Notes: a model not told the origin generated them from the letters alone. Counted from the first letter of the stretch, positions 1 to 8,317 are shown. The stretch: 64,000 bases of DNA from Rahnella bruchi (GCF_003614975.1 NZ_QZWI01000018.1:1-64000); one strand, 5' to 3'. Numbers and translations: made by a program.

Positions 1-135
1 ATTTTAAATACCCATCTTTGCAAGCAAAGTAATGCCGGAGTGCTCTGGTCACGTTCCTACTTTGCCTGTAGCGCTGGCGGAGCAACAATTGAAACACTGA
101 AAGCGTATGTTGAATTACAGAAAACCCCTGATTAG
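1..135 (+). CDS. tnpA: IS200/IS605-family transposase TnpA, C-terminal part (cut by window edge)
   Basis: The first 44 codons read in frame from base 1 to a TAG stop. They contain the motif LWSRSYFA followed by a GGA turn, a helix LKAYVELQ and a terminal KTPD. This is the typical C-terminal end of the small HUH (Y1) single-strand transposases of the IS200/IS605 family. The N-terminal HUH motif and the catalytic tyrosine helix are not all visible because the window starts inside the gene. Whether the upstream part is intact cannot be judged. No tnpB follows directly. Confidence 0.8.
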   Translation: MLNTHLCKQSNAGVLWSRSYFACSAGGATIETLKAYVELQKTPD

Positions 136-606
136 CACCCCTTATATCCCCGTCCGACTTTATGGGGTCAGTTCAGACTGGGCGAGGGTTTACGGGGCAA
201 ATGCTAAAAATTGCACGCCGGACATGAGTGTCGGGTGTCAGTGGTGGAATCACACCATTTTTCTTACCCGTCAGGGGGATCTGGCCGTAAATTATGAAAG
301 CGGAGGCGCCGCACTGATGTTTTTGGTATTGCCGCTTTACGGATCGAATGAATACTTTGAAGTATTCCCCAAAGTCTCCCCGGTGCCTGGCTGACAGCGT
401 TGACCGCTCACGCTGATCCAATGCGTTAAGTGGAGATTGACTGTGTTGCTGTCCGTGTAAGCAAAGTGAGATCGCCCTCAATTATCGACGCGATAATAAA
501 GAGAGGGAGGTGACGTTGCATAATAAAGGGGAGCAGCACGTTATTATCTATTTTATGCGTCTACAGAGCTATGTTCCCCAGGTGCCAGAGGTATTATATT
601 GGGCAA
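136..606. other. Stretch without a recognisable gene downstream of tnpA
   Basis: An open frame overlapping the tnpA end runs to base 394 (last residues SPVPG) but has no convincing ribosome binding site and no family resemblance; it may be a decayed gene. A GGGAGG sequence near 507-512 precedes no convincing start. The right end of the IS200/IS605 element should lie shortly after base 135, but its subterminal hairpin could not be placed with confidence. Confidence 0.35.
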
Positions 607-1002
607 TTACAATTCTTTCCCTGCAGTATTACCCGAACTCAGGGAGTAGATGTTTTCAAGATGGATAAGAATGGCAAATTTAGGCGGGGCCATACCGTTT
701 CTCTTGGCAAACTCAAGGGAATCTATATAGGGTTCGCCCTCACAAAATATCTCGGGGCTACCCACAAATCGATATCCATCGAGCCTTTCTCTGTTAATAA
801 TCGCCACTGCCATTTTTGAACCGTCGATAATATTTTGCAAGGTTTGACCGCACGTATTTTCATTGTAGATCAACGTGCTTTCATCATATTTACGTAGAGA
901 ACGCTTAGGGCCAATATCCGGGATGCCTCCCTTGCTGGTTGTCGCCTGGATCGGAAGTTGTTTCGCTAACATGGCAATCATGGATGCCGTTAATTTTTTC
1001 AT
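607..1002 (-). CDS. Unknown 131-residue protein, third gene of a Fur-box-led operon
   Basis: I do not recognise the family. The start is supported by an AAAGGAG ribosome binding site five bases before the ATG. The N-terminus (MKKLTASMIAML) is lysine-led and mildly hydrophobic, so it could be a short or poor export signal, but it lacks a clear hydrophobic core and cleavage site. Two cysteines, about residues 51 and 87, sit in an otherwise soluble-looking sequence. It lies 50 bases after the TPR-like gene on the same strand and is probably co-transcribed with it from the Fur-box promoter near 1760. No function is inferred beyond a possible link to iron status. Confidence 0.6.
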   Translation of the reverse strand: MKKLTASMIAMLAKQLPIQATTSKGGIPDIGPKRSLRKYDESTLIYNENTCGQTLQNIIDGSKMAVAIINRERLDGYRFVGSPEIFCEGEPYIDSLEFAKRNGMAPPKFAILIHLENIYSLSSGNTAGKEL

Positions 1003-1052
1003 AAAAACTCCTTTTATTGTGGGATGTTGTGATGTTCATCATTCTGGGGGAA

Positions 1053-1538
1053 TTAATGAAACATCGGCGGTGGCGGAAAAGAAAGTGAGGGGGCATTCTC
1101 GCTACTGGAAGGATTCTCACGCAGGAAAATAATCATATCCTCCTGAAGTCTTTGGTAATGACGTTCAGCAATACTGAGCATCTCCTCATTAAGTGATCCC
1201 TCCGTGAGGAGCTGGAACATAGCGGTATGCGAGCGAAGCAGTGACACTTTTGCCATCTCCATGTCACCGAGGCGAATATAGAGATTTGCAAGATTATTAT
1301 GTGTCACGATAAGCGCAGCGAGGGAGGATTCAAATATTTTCAGCATCACATACCCGACAGTCTCTGAATCGATTAACCATAATTTTCTGGCCACCATGTC
1401 CTGTGCCAATACGAGCGCTTTTTGATAAAGCGCCAACGCCTCTTCATTTTGCAGACATTCGTAGGCTACATTTCCCTCATCAATAATGTCTTCCCACTCG
1501 CTTAAATAAGAAATGGAGGATGACAGTGTCGGAAACAT
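1053..1538 (-). CDS. TPR-like protein, second gene of the Fur-box-led operon
   Basis: This 161-residue acidic protein has tetratricopeptide-like helices: a segment NVAYECLQNEEALALYQKAL (about 23-42) and a second NNLANLYIRLGDMEMAKVSL (about 81-100), the classical A/G/Y spacing of TPR helices. It resembles the small DUF2753-type TPR proteins I know from Vibrio, from memory. The tail is proline-rich (FPPPP). Its ATG overlaps the stop of the preceding small gene as TAATG, and a GGGAGA site precedes it, so the two are translationally coupled. It has no signal peptide or membrane segment and is probably a cytosolic adaptor. Its partner is likely encoded in the same operon, which is an inference. 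Confidence 0.65.
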   Translation of the reverse strand: MFPTLSSSISYLSEWEDIIDEGNVAYECLQNEEALALYQKALVLAQDMVARKLWLIDSETVGYVMLKIFESSLAALIVTHNNLANLYIRLGDMEMAKVSLLRSHTAMFQLLTEGSLNEEMLSIAERHYQRLQEDMIIFLRENPSSSENAPSLSFPPPPMFH

Positions 1539-1714
1539 TATTTGTCTCCCTTTTCGATACGTATCAGTATTAGCGCAGGGCCACAGGATACCGGCACATA
1601 CTCTGATGAAGGAGATGTCGGTTTACAGGCATCTTCCACGATGTTCATCGCTCTGGCTTGCCTAATTAATTCCCCGAAGGCAAAAGAACGCGTTGAGATG
1701 GTTTTCTTGACCAT
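1538..1714 (-). CDS. Small 58-residue protein, first gene of the Fur-box-led operon
   Basis: The ATG at 1714 was chosen because GGAGGG lies seven bases upstream; a longer reading frame to 1738 would put that site inside the gene. The peptide starts MVKKTISTRSFAFGELIRQ and has a middle part with two cysteines around a proline/serine-rich stretch (CKPTSPSSEYVPVSC), then a hydrophobic ALILIRIEKGDK end. It does not match HemP, FbpA or another small iron-regulated protein I know. Its stop overlaps the start of the TPR-like gene. The Fur-type box 39 bases upstream suggests expression in iron limitation. It could be a regulator, a carrier or a modified peptide precursor; nothing in the sequence decides. 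Confidence 0.6.
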   Translation of the reverse strand: MVKKTISTRSFAFGELIRQARAMNIVEDACKPTSPSSEYVPVSCGPALILIRIEKGDK

Positions 1715-1752
1715 TGTTAACCCTCCATGACTAAACATTAAACGATATTAGT

Positions 1753-1771
1753 GAGAATGATTATCGTTATC
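1753..1771 (-). promoter_or_regulatory. Fur box
   Basis: GAGAATGATTATCGTTATC matches the 19-base Fur consensus (GATAATGATAATCATTATC) at 16 positions. It sits 39 bases before the start of the 58-residue gene, where a promoter would be expected. Confidence 0.8.
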
Positions 1772-2155
1772 AACGTTTATTTTCATGATAATCCCGAAGG
1801 ACTACGGCGAGAAGCGCCTGCTTTTGAAGCGGGGAAAACCCCGGTAACCGAAAAATGTAGGCGCACATCGGGGAGGGGAAGGGGGAGAAACACCTGGGTG
1901 AACACTGCTGTAATATCCTGACTGCAGGGCAGCGGAGACGAAACGTTGGACAACGTTTTTCGATGCTGGAGGCCTTCTGGCAAGCCGATGAGAAGCCATT
2001 CTCACCTCCTGCCTGATATCACCTCCCTGGCGTATTTGCCGAAAGGACAACGTCAAAAACCGGAGTATCGCCCGAAACATTCTTTCTTTGCCGATCAGCG
2101 GTATAACAGAAATATCCTAACCCGGACTTTTCAGACGGTGAGACTCATGATTATA
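1772..2155. other. Intergenic region between the Fur-led operon and umuD
   Basis: I see no gene here. Overlapping open frames on both strands lack ribosome binding sites and plausible composition. The right end merges into the SOS promoter of umuDC. Confidence 0.5.
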
Positions 2156-2171
2156 CTGTATGCATAACCAG
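2156..2171 (+). promoter_or_regulatory. LexA (SOS) box of umuDC
   Basis: CTGTATGCATAACCAG follows the CTGT-N8-ACAG LexA pattern with one mismatch in the last half-site. It lies 19 bases before the umuD start, as in other umuDC operons. Confidence 0.8.
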
Positions 2172-2189
2172 TTATTGTGAGTGTGCATG

Positions 2190-2612
2190 ATGAACGTATT
2201 TTACCCCATTTCCGACCCGCGAAAGCTGCTTATCCCTTTGTTCCAGGACAAGGTTCACGCGGGCTTTCCGTCCCCTGCACAGGACTACATCGAGAAAGGG
2301 ATTGATTTAAATGAGCTGTGTATCAATCACCCTGCCGCCACCTATTTCGTGATGGCGACCGGGATGAGTATGGTCGATGCCGGTATCTATGAAGGTTCGC
2401 TGCTTGTCGTGGATCGCAGTCTGCAAGCTAAGCATGGAGACATCATCATCGCTTCACTGGCCGGTGAGTACACGGTCAAACGCCTTTGTACGCATCCGGT
2501 CTTTCAACTGATCCCCATGAACCCGGATTTCCCACCCATCGTGCTGCATGATGGCGGCGATGAACTGGAAGTGTTCGGGGTCGTCACGTTCAGCATCAAC
2601 GGGTTTCAGTAA
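2190..2612 (+). CDS. umuD: UmuD, DNA polymerase V accessory protein
   Basis: UmuD is the LexA-like subunit of translesion polymerase V; RecA-stimulated self-cleavage gives UmuD'. With the ATG at 2190 the numbering agrees with E. coli: the cleavage site is Ala24-Gly25 (E. coli has Cys24-Gly25), the nucleophile Ser60 lies in GMSMVDAG and the general base Lys97 in YTVKRL. The length of 140 residues is the family norm. ATG at 2187 and GTG at 2181 are alternative starts, and no strong ribosome binding site decides between them. The stop overlaps the umuC start (TAATG), so the two are coupled. A LexA box precedes the gene. Confidence 0.95.
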   Translation: MNVFYPISDPRKLLIPLFQDKVHAGFPSPAQDYIEKGIDLNELCINHPAATYFVMATGMSMVDAGIYEGSLLVVDRSLQAKHGDIIIASLAGEYTVKRLCTHPVFQLIPMNPDFPPIVLHDGGDELEVFGVVTFSINGFQ

Positions 2613-3877
2613 TGTTTGCCCTCGCCGATGTCAACAGCTTCTACGCCAGTTGCGAGACGGTGTTCCGACCCGATCTCAAAGGACGACCTGTCGTGGTGCT
2701 CAGCAACAACGACGGCTGTGTCATTGCCCGCAACAGGGAAGCCAAGAAGGCGGGTATCGTGATGGGCGCGCCCTTTTTTAAAATGCGTGACCTGTTCGAG
2801 CGTCACAATATTGTAACGTTCAGCAGTAACTACGCGCTGTACGCCGACATGAGTTCGCGGGTTATGACCGTGCTGGAAGAAATGTCTCCTGCGGTGGAGG
2901 TCTACTCCATTGACGAAGCCTTCATGAATCTTCAAGGGGTCAGCAACTGCCAGAACCTGGAGGACTTTGGGCGGGAGGTGCGGGCGAAAGTCTTGCTGTG
3001 GACAGGCCTGACGGTTGGGGTCGGTATCGGACCAACGAAGACCCTGGCGAAGCTGGCAAATCATGCCGCCAAAACATGGACGAAGACCGGCGGCGTTGTT
3101 GATCTCTCACCGCTCATCCGGCAGCGAAAACTCATGGCGTTGGTCGACGTCTCGGAGGTATGGGGTGTCGGCAGACGAATAGCGAAAAAACTCAACGCAA
3201 TGGGCATCAATACGGCGCTTCAATTGGCGGATGCGCCGACGCCCCTCATCCGAAAACATTTCAGTATCGTGCTCGAGCGAACGGTAAGGGAGCTGCGCGG
3301 TGAACCCTGCTTCGAGCTCGAGGAATTCGCACCGACCAAGCAGCAAATCGTCTGTTCCCGGTCATTTGGTGATCGGGTCACAGAATATGACCTGATGCGC
3401 GAAGCCATATGCAGCCATGCTATGCGTGCAGCAGAAAAACTCCGCGGCGAGCGGCAGTTCTGTCGTCATATCTCAGCGTTTATTAAAACCAGTCCGTTCG
3501 CCGTCAATGAGGTGTACTACGGAAAGACGGCGGGCACCAAGATCCAGATCCCTTCGCAGGACAGCCGGGATATCGTGGCTGCCGCGACGAAATGCCTTGA
3601 TGCCATCTGGCAGGAGGGTCATCGGTTTCAAAAGTGCGGGGTCATGCTAGGCGACTTTTACAGCCAGGGTGTGGCGCAACTCGGCTTATTTGATGAGTAC
3701 AAGCCGCGGTCAAACAGTGAACAGCTTATGGCCGTGCTTGATGGGATCAACCACAGCGGAAAAGGGCGGGTGTGGTTCGCCGGACAGGGCATACAAAAGT
3801 CATGGGAGATGAAACGGCAGATGCTTTCACCGGCCTACACCACCCGCTTCAGCGACCTGATGCGCGTCAAAGTTTAA
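2612..3877 (+). CDS. umuC: UmuC, catalytic subunit of DNA polymerase V
   Basis: UmuC is a Y-family polymerase that copies damaged DNA together with two UmuD' subunits and activated RecA. The first metal-binding aspartate lies in FALADVNSFYASCE, the steric-gate region follows, and the second acidic motif is YSIDEAF (about residue 99-105). Helix-hairpin-helix (around VWGVGRRIAKKL, near 184) and little-finger regions follow. At 421 residues it is full length. A putative clamp-binding QLGLFD element is seen about residue 350. It is co-transcribed with umuD. Its last four bases overlap the end of the convergent YedK/HMCES gene. Confidence 0.96.
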   Translation: MFALADVNSFYASCETVFRPDLKGRPVVVLSNNDGCVIARNREAKKAGIVMGAPFFKMRDLFERHNIVTFSSNYALYADMSSRVMTVLEEMSPAVEVYSIDEAFMNLQGVSNCQNLEDFGREVRAKVLLWTGLTVGVGIGPTKTLAKLANHAAKTWTKTGGVVDLSPLIRQRKLMALVDVSEVWGVGRRIAKKLNAMGINTALQLADAPTPLIRKHFSIVLERTVRELRGEPCFELEEFAPTKQQIVCSRSFGDRVTEYDLMREAICSHAMRAAEKLRGERQFCRHISAFIKTSPFAVNEVYYGKTAGTKIQIPSQDSRDIVAAATKCLDAIWQEGHRFQKCGVMLGDFYSQGVAQLGLFDEYKPRSNSEQLMAVLDGINHSGKGRVWFAGQGIQKSWEMKRQMLSPAYTTRFSDLMRVKV

Positions 3878-4581
3878 AGCAATGGATCACTGATCTGTTC
3901 GATTAAGTCAGCCCCGTTGTTCCTGATGTTGCCTACCTTCTTCGTGACCGGCTGCCACGTAAATTGTGCTGGGGGCAACGACTCCTTTTCTGCAATCTCA
4001 AGTGCCCTCTCAGGTAACGTATTGCCATCCAGCCATTCTAACGCTTGTGCACGGTCAAGAACGAGCGGGCGCCGGTCGTGGATATCGACCAACCCCTCAT
4101 CGCTCGCGGCTGTCACGATAACAAAGCCATCTTCCTCCGGCGTTTCTGGCGCATCAGGGTGAAACCGGCTTATTGCAGCGAAGAACAGCGGTGTATGCGA
4201 TGCGTGGTGGATGAAATAGGGTTGCTTGATCTTTGAGTCGTTCGCATCTTTTTTCCATTCATACCACCCGTCTGCCATGACAAGCGCGCGGCCCTGTTCG
4301 AAGAGCGGTTTAAACATCCGGCTCGTTGCGACGGTTTCTACCCTGGCGTTGATCATCGGTGGCCGCTTTGACTCCTTCGCCCAACCCGGCTGGTAACCCC
4401 ACTTCACGGGATCGAGATAGATTTTATCATCTCGCTGATTGAGCAGGAGAACGCGCGTACCCGGCGTGACGTTGTAACGGCCGAGCGGGATATCATCAAT
4501 GCCGCTGGCGAACGTTTTGTCAGGTGCCAGGACGTCGATGTAATGCGAGCGGGGCTCGTACTGAGTGAAACGTCCGCACAT
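3874..4581 (-). CDS. yedK: YedK/HMCES-type SRAP protein, abasic-site shield
   Basis: SRAP proteins form a thiazolidine crosslink with abasic sites in single-stranded DNA through the N-terminal cysteine after methionine removal. The sequence starts MCGRFTQ, so Cys2 is in place. The other active-site residues are present: Asn78 in PPMINARVET, Glu108 in ADGWYEW and His168 in VDIHDRRP. The 235-residue length is normal. GGAGG seven bases upstream supports the start. It is transcribed toward umuC with a four-base overlap. SRAP genes are often found beside translesion polymerases, which fits this placement. I found no clear LexA box before it. Confidence 0.93.
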   Translation of the reverse strand: MCGRFTQYEPRSHYIDVLAPDKTFASGIDDIPLGRYNVTPGTRVLLLNQRDDKIYLDPVKWGYQPGWAKESKRPPMINARVETVATSRMFKPLFEQGRALVMADGWYEWKKDANDSKIKQPYFIHHASHTPLFFAAISRFHPDAPETPEEDGFVIVTAASDEGLVDIHDRRPLVLDRAQALEWLDGNTLPERALEIAEKESLPPAQFTWQPVTKKVGNIRNNGADLIEQISDPLL

Positions 4582-5033
4582 ATCAGATCCTCCGTTATAC
4601 GTTTTTTAAGTATAGCTTGCTGCCTTGACAGCGTGTCCGCCAGAAAGAGGTGGGGATGCGAGAACCTTATCTTTCAAAAGAAATAGGGAGGGATATCGCG
4701 CAAGTGTAAAAAGGAGGATAACTCAACAAGAGGCTGAAGCACGGGCGCAAATTATTTCGGCGGAAACTGCTCATACAACACTTCGCAGAGTGGGAAGAAA
4801 TGCCACTCTGCTCTGGTAAGCGTCTGCAAGAATGCAATCTTGCGACATGAGTGCGCGTTCAAAATGCATTTCTCTTGGGCACTCGGTAATATTGTCATGA
4901 AGAGGGGGGCAGGTTCGAAAAAAAGGGGAAACACATCGCGGTATGTCCCTCTATCCCTTCATAATGAGGGAATAGAGGGACATACGAGCAGGGTCAGTCT
5001 GACGGATAGAGACCTATCGGCGTGTCCGTTGCA
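4582..5033. other. Intergenic region upstream of the SRAP gene
   Basis: No supported gene. It holds the SRAP promoter region and, at its right end, a long inverted repeat (4941-4985). Short open frames here lack ribosome binding sites. Confidence 0.5.
4941..4985. repeat. Long imperfect inverted repeat, possible terminator of the ABC operon
   Basis: The outer 14 bases, GTATGTCCCTCTAT, pair perfectly with ATAGAGGGACATAC. The inner part (CCCTTCA against TGAGGGA) pairs with one slip around a short AT-rich loop. It lies 48 bases past the stop of the minus-strand ABC genes. On that strand a run of seven T follows, but only after 18 bases, so a classical intrinsic terminator is uncertain. Confidence 0.6.
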
Positions 5034-5825
5034 TTAAAGCCGCGGTGTAGTGAGGGCGATCTTGCGGTTCAATGTTTCGCTAATGGTATCCACCAATGCT
5101 TTGGTATTTTCCTGCGTGCGGATCTTGCGGGGAATATCGATACTGAATTCATCTGTGAGGGTGCCGGGTGACCCCGTCAATAACAGCACGCGGTTGCATA
5201 GCATTACGGCCTCTTCAATATCGTGGGTCACCAGAATCATCGATTTCGTTTTGATGTAATGTTTTTCCCACAGCTCCAGCAGATCCTGACGCAGCTTATG
5301 GCCGGTATAAATGTCGAGTGCCGAGAAGGGTTCGTCAAGCAACAACAGCTGCGGTTCTACCGCCAGCGCCCGCGCAAACCCTATCCTTTGGCGCATTCCT
5401 CCGGATAGCTCCTTCGGATAGGCCTCCGCATAACCCGACAGACCAATCAGGTCGATCATATCGACCGTTCTGCGGTTCACCTCATTGGCCGGCAACCCTA
5501 ATGCCGGCAGGCCAAAGGAGACATTCCCAAACACAGTGAGCCAAGGGAAGAGCGCAAACGTCTGAAAGACCATGCTGGTATCCGGGCAGGGGCCGGTCAC
5601 CGGCTGGTCATTACACACAATGGAGCCAAAGCTGCTGTCGACCAACCCGGCAATCATCCGCAGTAAGGTGGATTTCCCTGAGCCAGACCTTCCCAGCAAG
5701 GCAACGATTTCATTTTCTCTGACGTCCAGATTGATATTATCCAGTACGCATTGCGTATGCTTATGTCCTTTCTGAAAAGATTTGGACACGTTTTTAATTT
5801 CTAAAACAGTACGAGTATTGTTCAT
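5034..5825 (-). CDS. NitT/TauT-type ABC transporter ATP-binding protein
   Basis: This cytosolic ATPase powers import by the membrane protein encoded just upstream. Motifs are Walker A GRSGSGKST, Q-loop MVFQTFALFPW, signature LSGGMRQR, Walker B LLLLDEP and the switch histidine in ILVTHD. The sequence style (DIEEAVMLCNRVLLL, then SPGTL) is that of the nitrate/sulfonate/taurine group. The 263-residue length is typical of the short form, without the extra C-terminal domain that some partners of double permeases carry. The gap to the permease gene is 35 bases, so they form one operon. No binding-protein gene is adjacent. The substrate cannot be told; taurine/sulfonate- or nitrate-like compounds are family guesses. 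Confidence 0.88.
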   Translation of the reverse strand: MNNTRTVLEIKNVSKSFQKGHKHTQCVLDNINLDVRENEIVALLGRSGSGKSTLLRMIAGLVDSSFGSIVCNDQPVTGPCPDTSMVFQTFALFPWLTVFGNVSFGLPALGLPANEVNRRTVDMIDLIGLSGYAEAYPKELSGGMRQRIGFARALAVEPQLLLLDEPFSALDIYTGHKLRQDLLELWEKHYIKTKSMILVTHDIEEAVMLCNRVLLLTGSPGTLTDEFSIDIPRKIRTQENTKALVDTISETLNRKIALTTPRL

Positions 5826-5860
5826 GTCATATTCTCGGCTTTAATAGGTTTCTGAGCGAG

Positions 5861-7579
5861 TTAGTCAAATTTGAACCGCGTTTCTGCAAAGCGATAAAGT
5901 GGCTGCCAGATAAAAATCACGCACAGGGCAACCATAAAGCACATCGCAATACAGCCCAGCGCAGCCTCAGGATTCAATCCGGCATCGGTGGTGGTGGAAA
6001 TGAATGCGCCCAACCCCTCCGTTTTCAGGGTGACGTCACCCCAATTGAGCACTTCAGCGGCAATGGCCGCGTTCCAGGCCCCGCCGGCGGCTGAAATGAT
6101 GCCTGTCACGATGTACGGGAAAACGGCAGGCAAAATATACTTGCTCCACCACATCCACCCTTTCACACCAAAAACCCGGCTCACATCCACCATCTGACTT
6201 GGGATAACAGACGCCCCGGCAATCACGTTAAACAAAACGTACCATTGCGTGCCCAGCATGATCATTGGCACCGTCCAGGCATTGAGACTTTGGTGCCAGG
6301 TGATCAGAATGATGGTGACTATCGGATAGAAAACATTCGAAGGGATCGCTGCCATGATCTGAATGATAGGCTGGAAAAAACGCACCCACTTTGGCCGCAG
6401 GCCAATCCAAACGCCCAGCGGCGTGAAGATCACAATGCTTAACAGCATGGCGATGATCACCCGGGCCGCCGTCAGTCCCATCCATTCAGGGAGCTGTGAG
6501 AGGTACTGGAAGGGCAGATAACCCCACAAAAGATGACCGTAATACAAGCAGGCGACAGCAATCGCCAGATACCACAGGCTTGCCCACAGCCAGTTGAGTA
6601 CCCCCAGAAAATTAAAGAGTCGATTCAACCCCAGCAGGTACCACGCTTTCGGCAAGGTAAACAGCCAAAACCGACTGAATGAGGCGCCCAGTTTGCCGAG
6701 CTGTTGACCCGTAAGCGAACGCTCCAGGCAATTATAAAACCAGGAGGTCGGCCGTTCCGCATAGGTGATATCCTCGTACTTAAACTGGCTGGCATAGCGC
6801 ACCAGCGGGCGGAAAAGTAACTGATCAAACAGCACGATGTTCACCACCAGGGCCAGAACGCCCCACAGCACCCCGTGGATACTCCCCGCATCAATGGCAT
6901 GACCCAACCACGATCCGATACCGGGTAGATTGACGTTATTGTCGCCAATCGTCAGCATCTCGGAGGCAATCAGTGCAAACCATGCCGCAGACTGAGACAC
7001 CATGGTGTTCCAGAGCAACCCAGGGAAGGAATAGAGAAATCCCAGTCGCCAGAATCGCTGCCAGGGGTTGCACTGAAACGCGCAGGAGACTTCGGTGAGT
7101 TCGTTGGGGACAACGCGCAGCGTCTGATACATCGTCAGCATCATATTCCACGCCTGCCCGGTAAAGACGGCAAAGATGGCGAGCCCTTCAAGACCCATCA
7201 CGCTGTGCGGATACAGACCCAGGAAGAAGGCGGTGGTGAAGGTTAAAAACCCAAGGAGAGGAACGGATTCCATGAAGTTGACGAAGGGCAAAATAACGCG
7301 GCGCATCGCTGCATATTTTGCAGCAAGTACAGCGAATACCACCGTAAAAAGTAATGAGAACACTAATCCAATCACCAGACGCAGGGTGGTACGTAAGGTG
7401 TAATAAGGTAAGTCTTTATAATCTTGAGTAATTGCCGGCATCGTACTCCCATCAAAAGGCGTATGCATACCTTGCCAGCCATAAATGAATAACCCCGCTA
7501 ACAGACACAGTATTGAGATGATAATCACATCATCCAGGCCGAATTTTTTCCGGCCCATAATAGGATTGTTCTTCTGCAT
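5861..7579 (-). CDS. Double-length ABC permease (two BPD_transp_1 domains fused)
   Basis: At 572 residues this is about twice the usual NitT/TauT permease. It contains two binding-protein-dependent permease domains in tandem. The first follows the initial membrane segment and holds the coupling region around ELTEVSCAFQCNPWQRF. The second begins near residue 370 and has its own coupling loop around SQMVDVSRVFGVKGWMWW. A fused dimer of this kind can form the whole membrane channel. It pairs with the ATPase 35 bases downstream. The usual extracytoplasmic solute-binding protein is missing from the cluster. An inverted repeat at 7704-7739 lies between its start and the next upstream open frame. 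The start codon (ATG at 7579) has only a weak ribosome binding site; ATG at 7558 is an alternative. Confidence 0.88.
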   Translation of the reverse strand: MQKNNPIMGRKKFGLDDVIIISILCLLAGLFIYGWQGMHTPFDGSTMPAITQDYKDLPYYTLRTTLRLVIGLVFSLLFTVVFAVLAAKYAAMRRVILPFVNFMESVPLLGFLTFTTAFFLGLYPHSVMGLEGLAIFAVFTGQAWNMMLTMYQTLRVVPNELTEVSCAFQCNPWQRFWRLGFLYSFPGLLWNTMVSQSAAWFALIASEMLTIGDNNVNLPGIGSWLGHAIDAGSIHGVLWGVLALVVNIVLFDQLLFRPLVRYASQFKYEDITYAERPTSWFYNCLERSLTGQQLGKLGASFSRFWLFTLPKAWYLLGLNRLFNFLGVLNWLWASLWYLAIAVACLYYGHLLWGYLPFQYLSQLPEWMGLTAARVIIAMLLSIVIFTPLGVWIGLRPKWVRFFQPIIQIMAAIPSNVFYPIVTIILITWHQSLNAWTVPMIMLGTQWYVLFNVIAGASVIPSQMVDVSRVFGVKGWMWWSKYILPAVFPYIVTGIISAAGGAWNAAIAAEVLNWGDVTLKTEGLGAFISTTTDAGLNPEAALGCIAMCFMVALCVIFIWQPLYRFAETRFKFD

Positions 7580-7703
7580 AATGTTAATTCTCAGTTGGAA
7601 TTTTTATATCGATAAAAATCGATGAGCAGAGAGAATAGGGCGCAATTAACCCCTCCATAGCAATGGAGTTATTTTTACACCGTATTCAATTTAAAAAAGT
7701 ATC

Positions 7704-7739
7704 CATTAGGGTAACAATTTAGACGTTGTTACCCTAATG
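7704..7739. repeat. Perfect 14-bp inverted repeat upstream of the ABC permease gene
   Basis: CATTAGGGTAACAA and TTGTTACCCTAATG pair perfectly around an eight-base loop. It lies 125 bases before the permease start. It has no following T-run on either strand, so it is more likely an operator or a transcript hairpin than a terminator. Confidence 0.7.
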
Positions 7740-7751
7740 CGTGTCACCCTC

Positions 7752-7955
7752 TCAGGGGAGAAGGCTATCGATGTGTGCTTTAACCGCACGTTGGTAATGG
7801 GTTGAAAAGTAATGCTTTAGAGTCAGGAACAACGGAAGGGTGCGCGGCGGCCGAATAGCCGGGGCTGTCATGCCTGCAGTGGCGAGCGTATCGCTAAGAG
7901 ATGAAGAGCTTATCGTCTTCAGGAACATTGGGGAAATAAATTTTTTCAACAGCAT
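7752..7955 (-). CDS. Possible small ORF (67 codons) in the leader of the ABC operon
   Basis: ATG at 7955 is preceded by GAGGTG with a four-base gap, and the frame stays open for 67 codons (start MLLKKFISPMFLKT, end DSLLP). The product is basic and resembles no protein I know. It ends 13 bases from the perfect hairpin that precedes the permease gene, an arrangement also seen with leader peptides. It may equally be chance. Confidence 0.25.
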   Translation of the reverse strand: MLLKKFISPMFLKTISSSSLSDTLATAGMTAPAIRPPRTLPLFLTLKHYFSTHYQRAVKAHIDSLLP

Positions 7956-8317
7956 AAAGCACCTCGATATAACAGCATCGAAATAAAGATAATCTTCGCC
8001 CGTCATTTATCGGGCTTGTGGCTCTGATTATCCTTACAGACACTGACCGGTGCTGAGGATAATCAGGGAGTGGTCGGAATACCCGACGGGGGTTCATCGT
8101 TTAACATACGCGTCCTCACTGGATTTATTATTAATTGTACCGGGATACTATCAGGGGAATATTAAACAAAACGTATATATGCACACAATTGGAGAGGATT
8201 TATCAGAGAGAATTTAATTCGAAAGGCTTTGCGTAGAAAAATAAAGAATACGTCGCTTTAGGGGGAGAACTGGCAGCAGCGCAACCGAACCGCTGCCAGT
8301 GGTGACGCTCAGACTGT
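7956..8317. other. Intergenic region between aspD and the ABC operon leader
   Basis: I see no gene. A ten-base inverted repeat (CTGATTATCC at 8024-8033 and GGATAATCAG at 8057-8066) may be an operator for the ABC operon. The part next to 8318 should hold the terminator of the aspartate operon: a GGCAGCAGCG...CGCTGCC pairing around 8270-8300 (plus strand) could form a hairpin. Confidence 0.4.

Noticed and set aside
107..394. 95-codon frame after the tnpA end
   Set aside because: It overlaps the TnpA coding end, has no ribosome binding site and no recognisable motif; treated as chance or decayed sequence.
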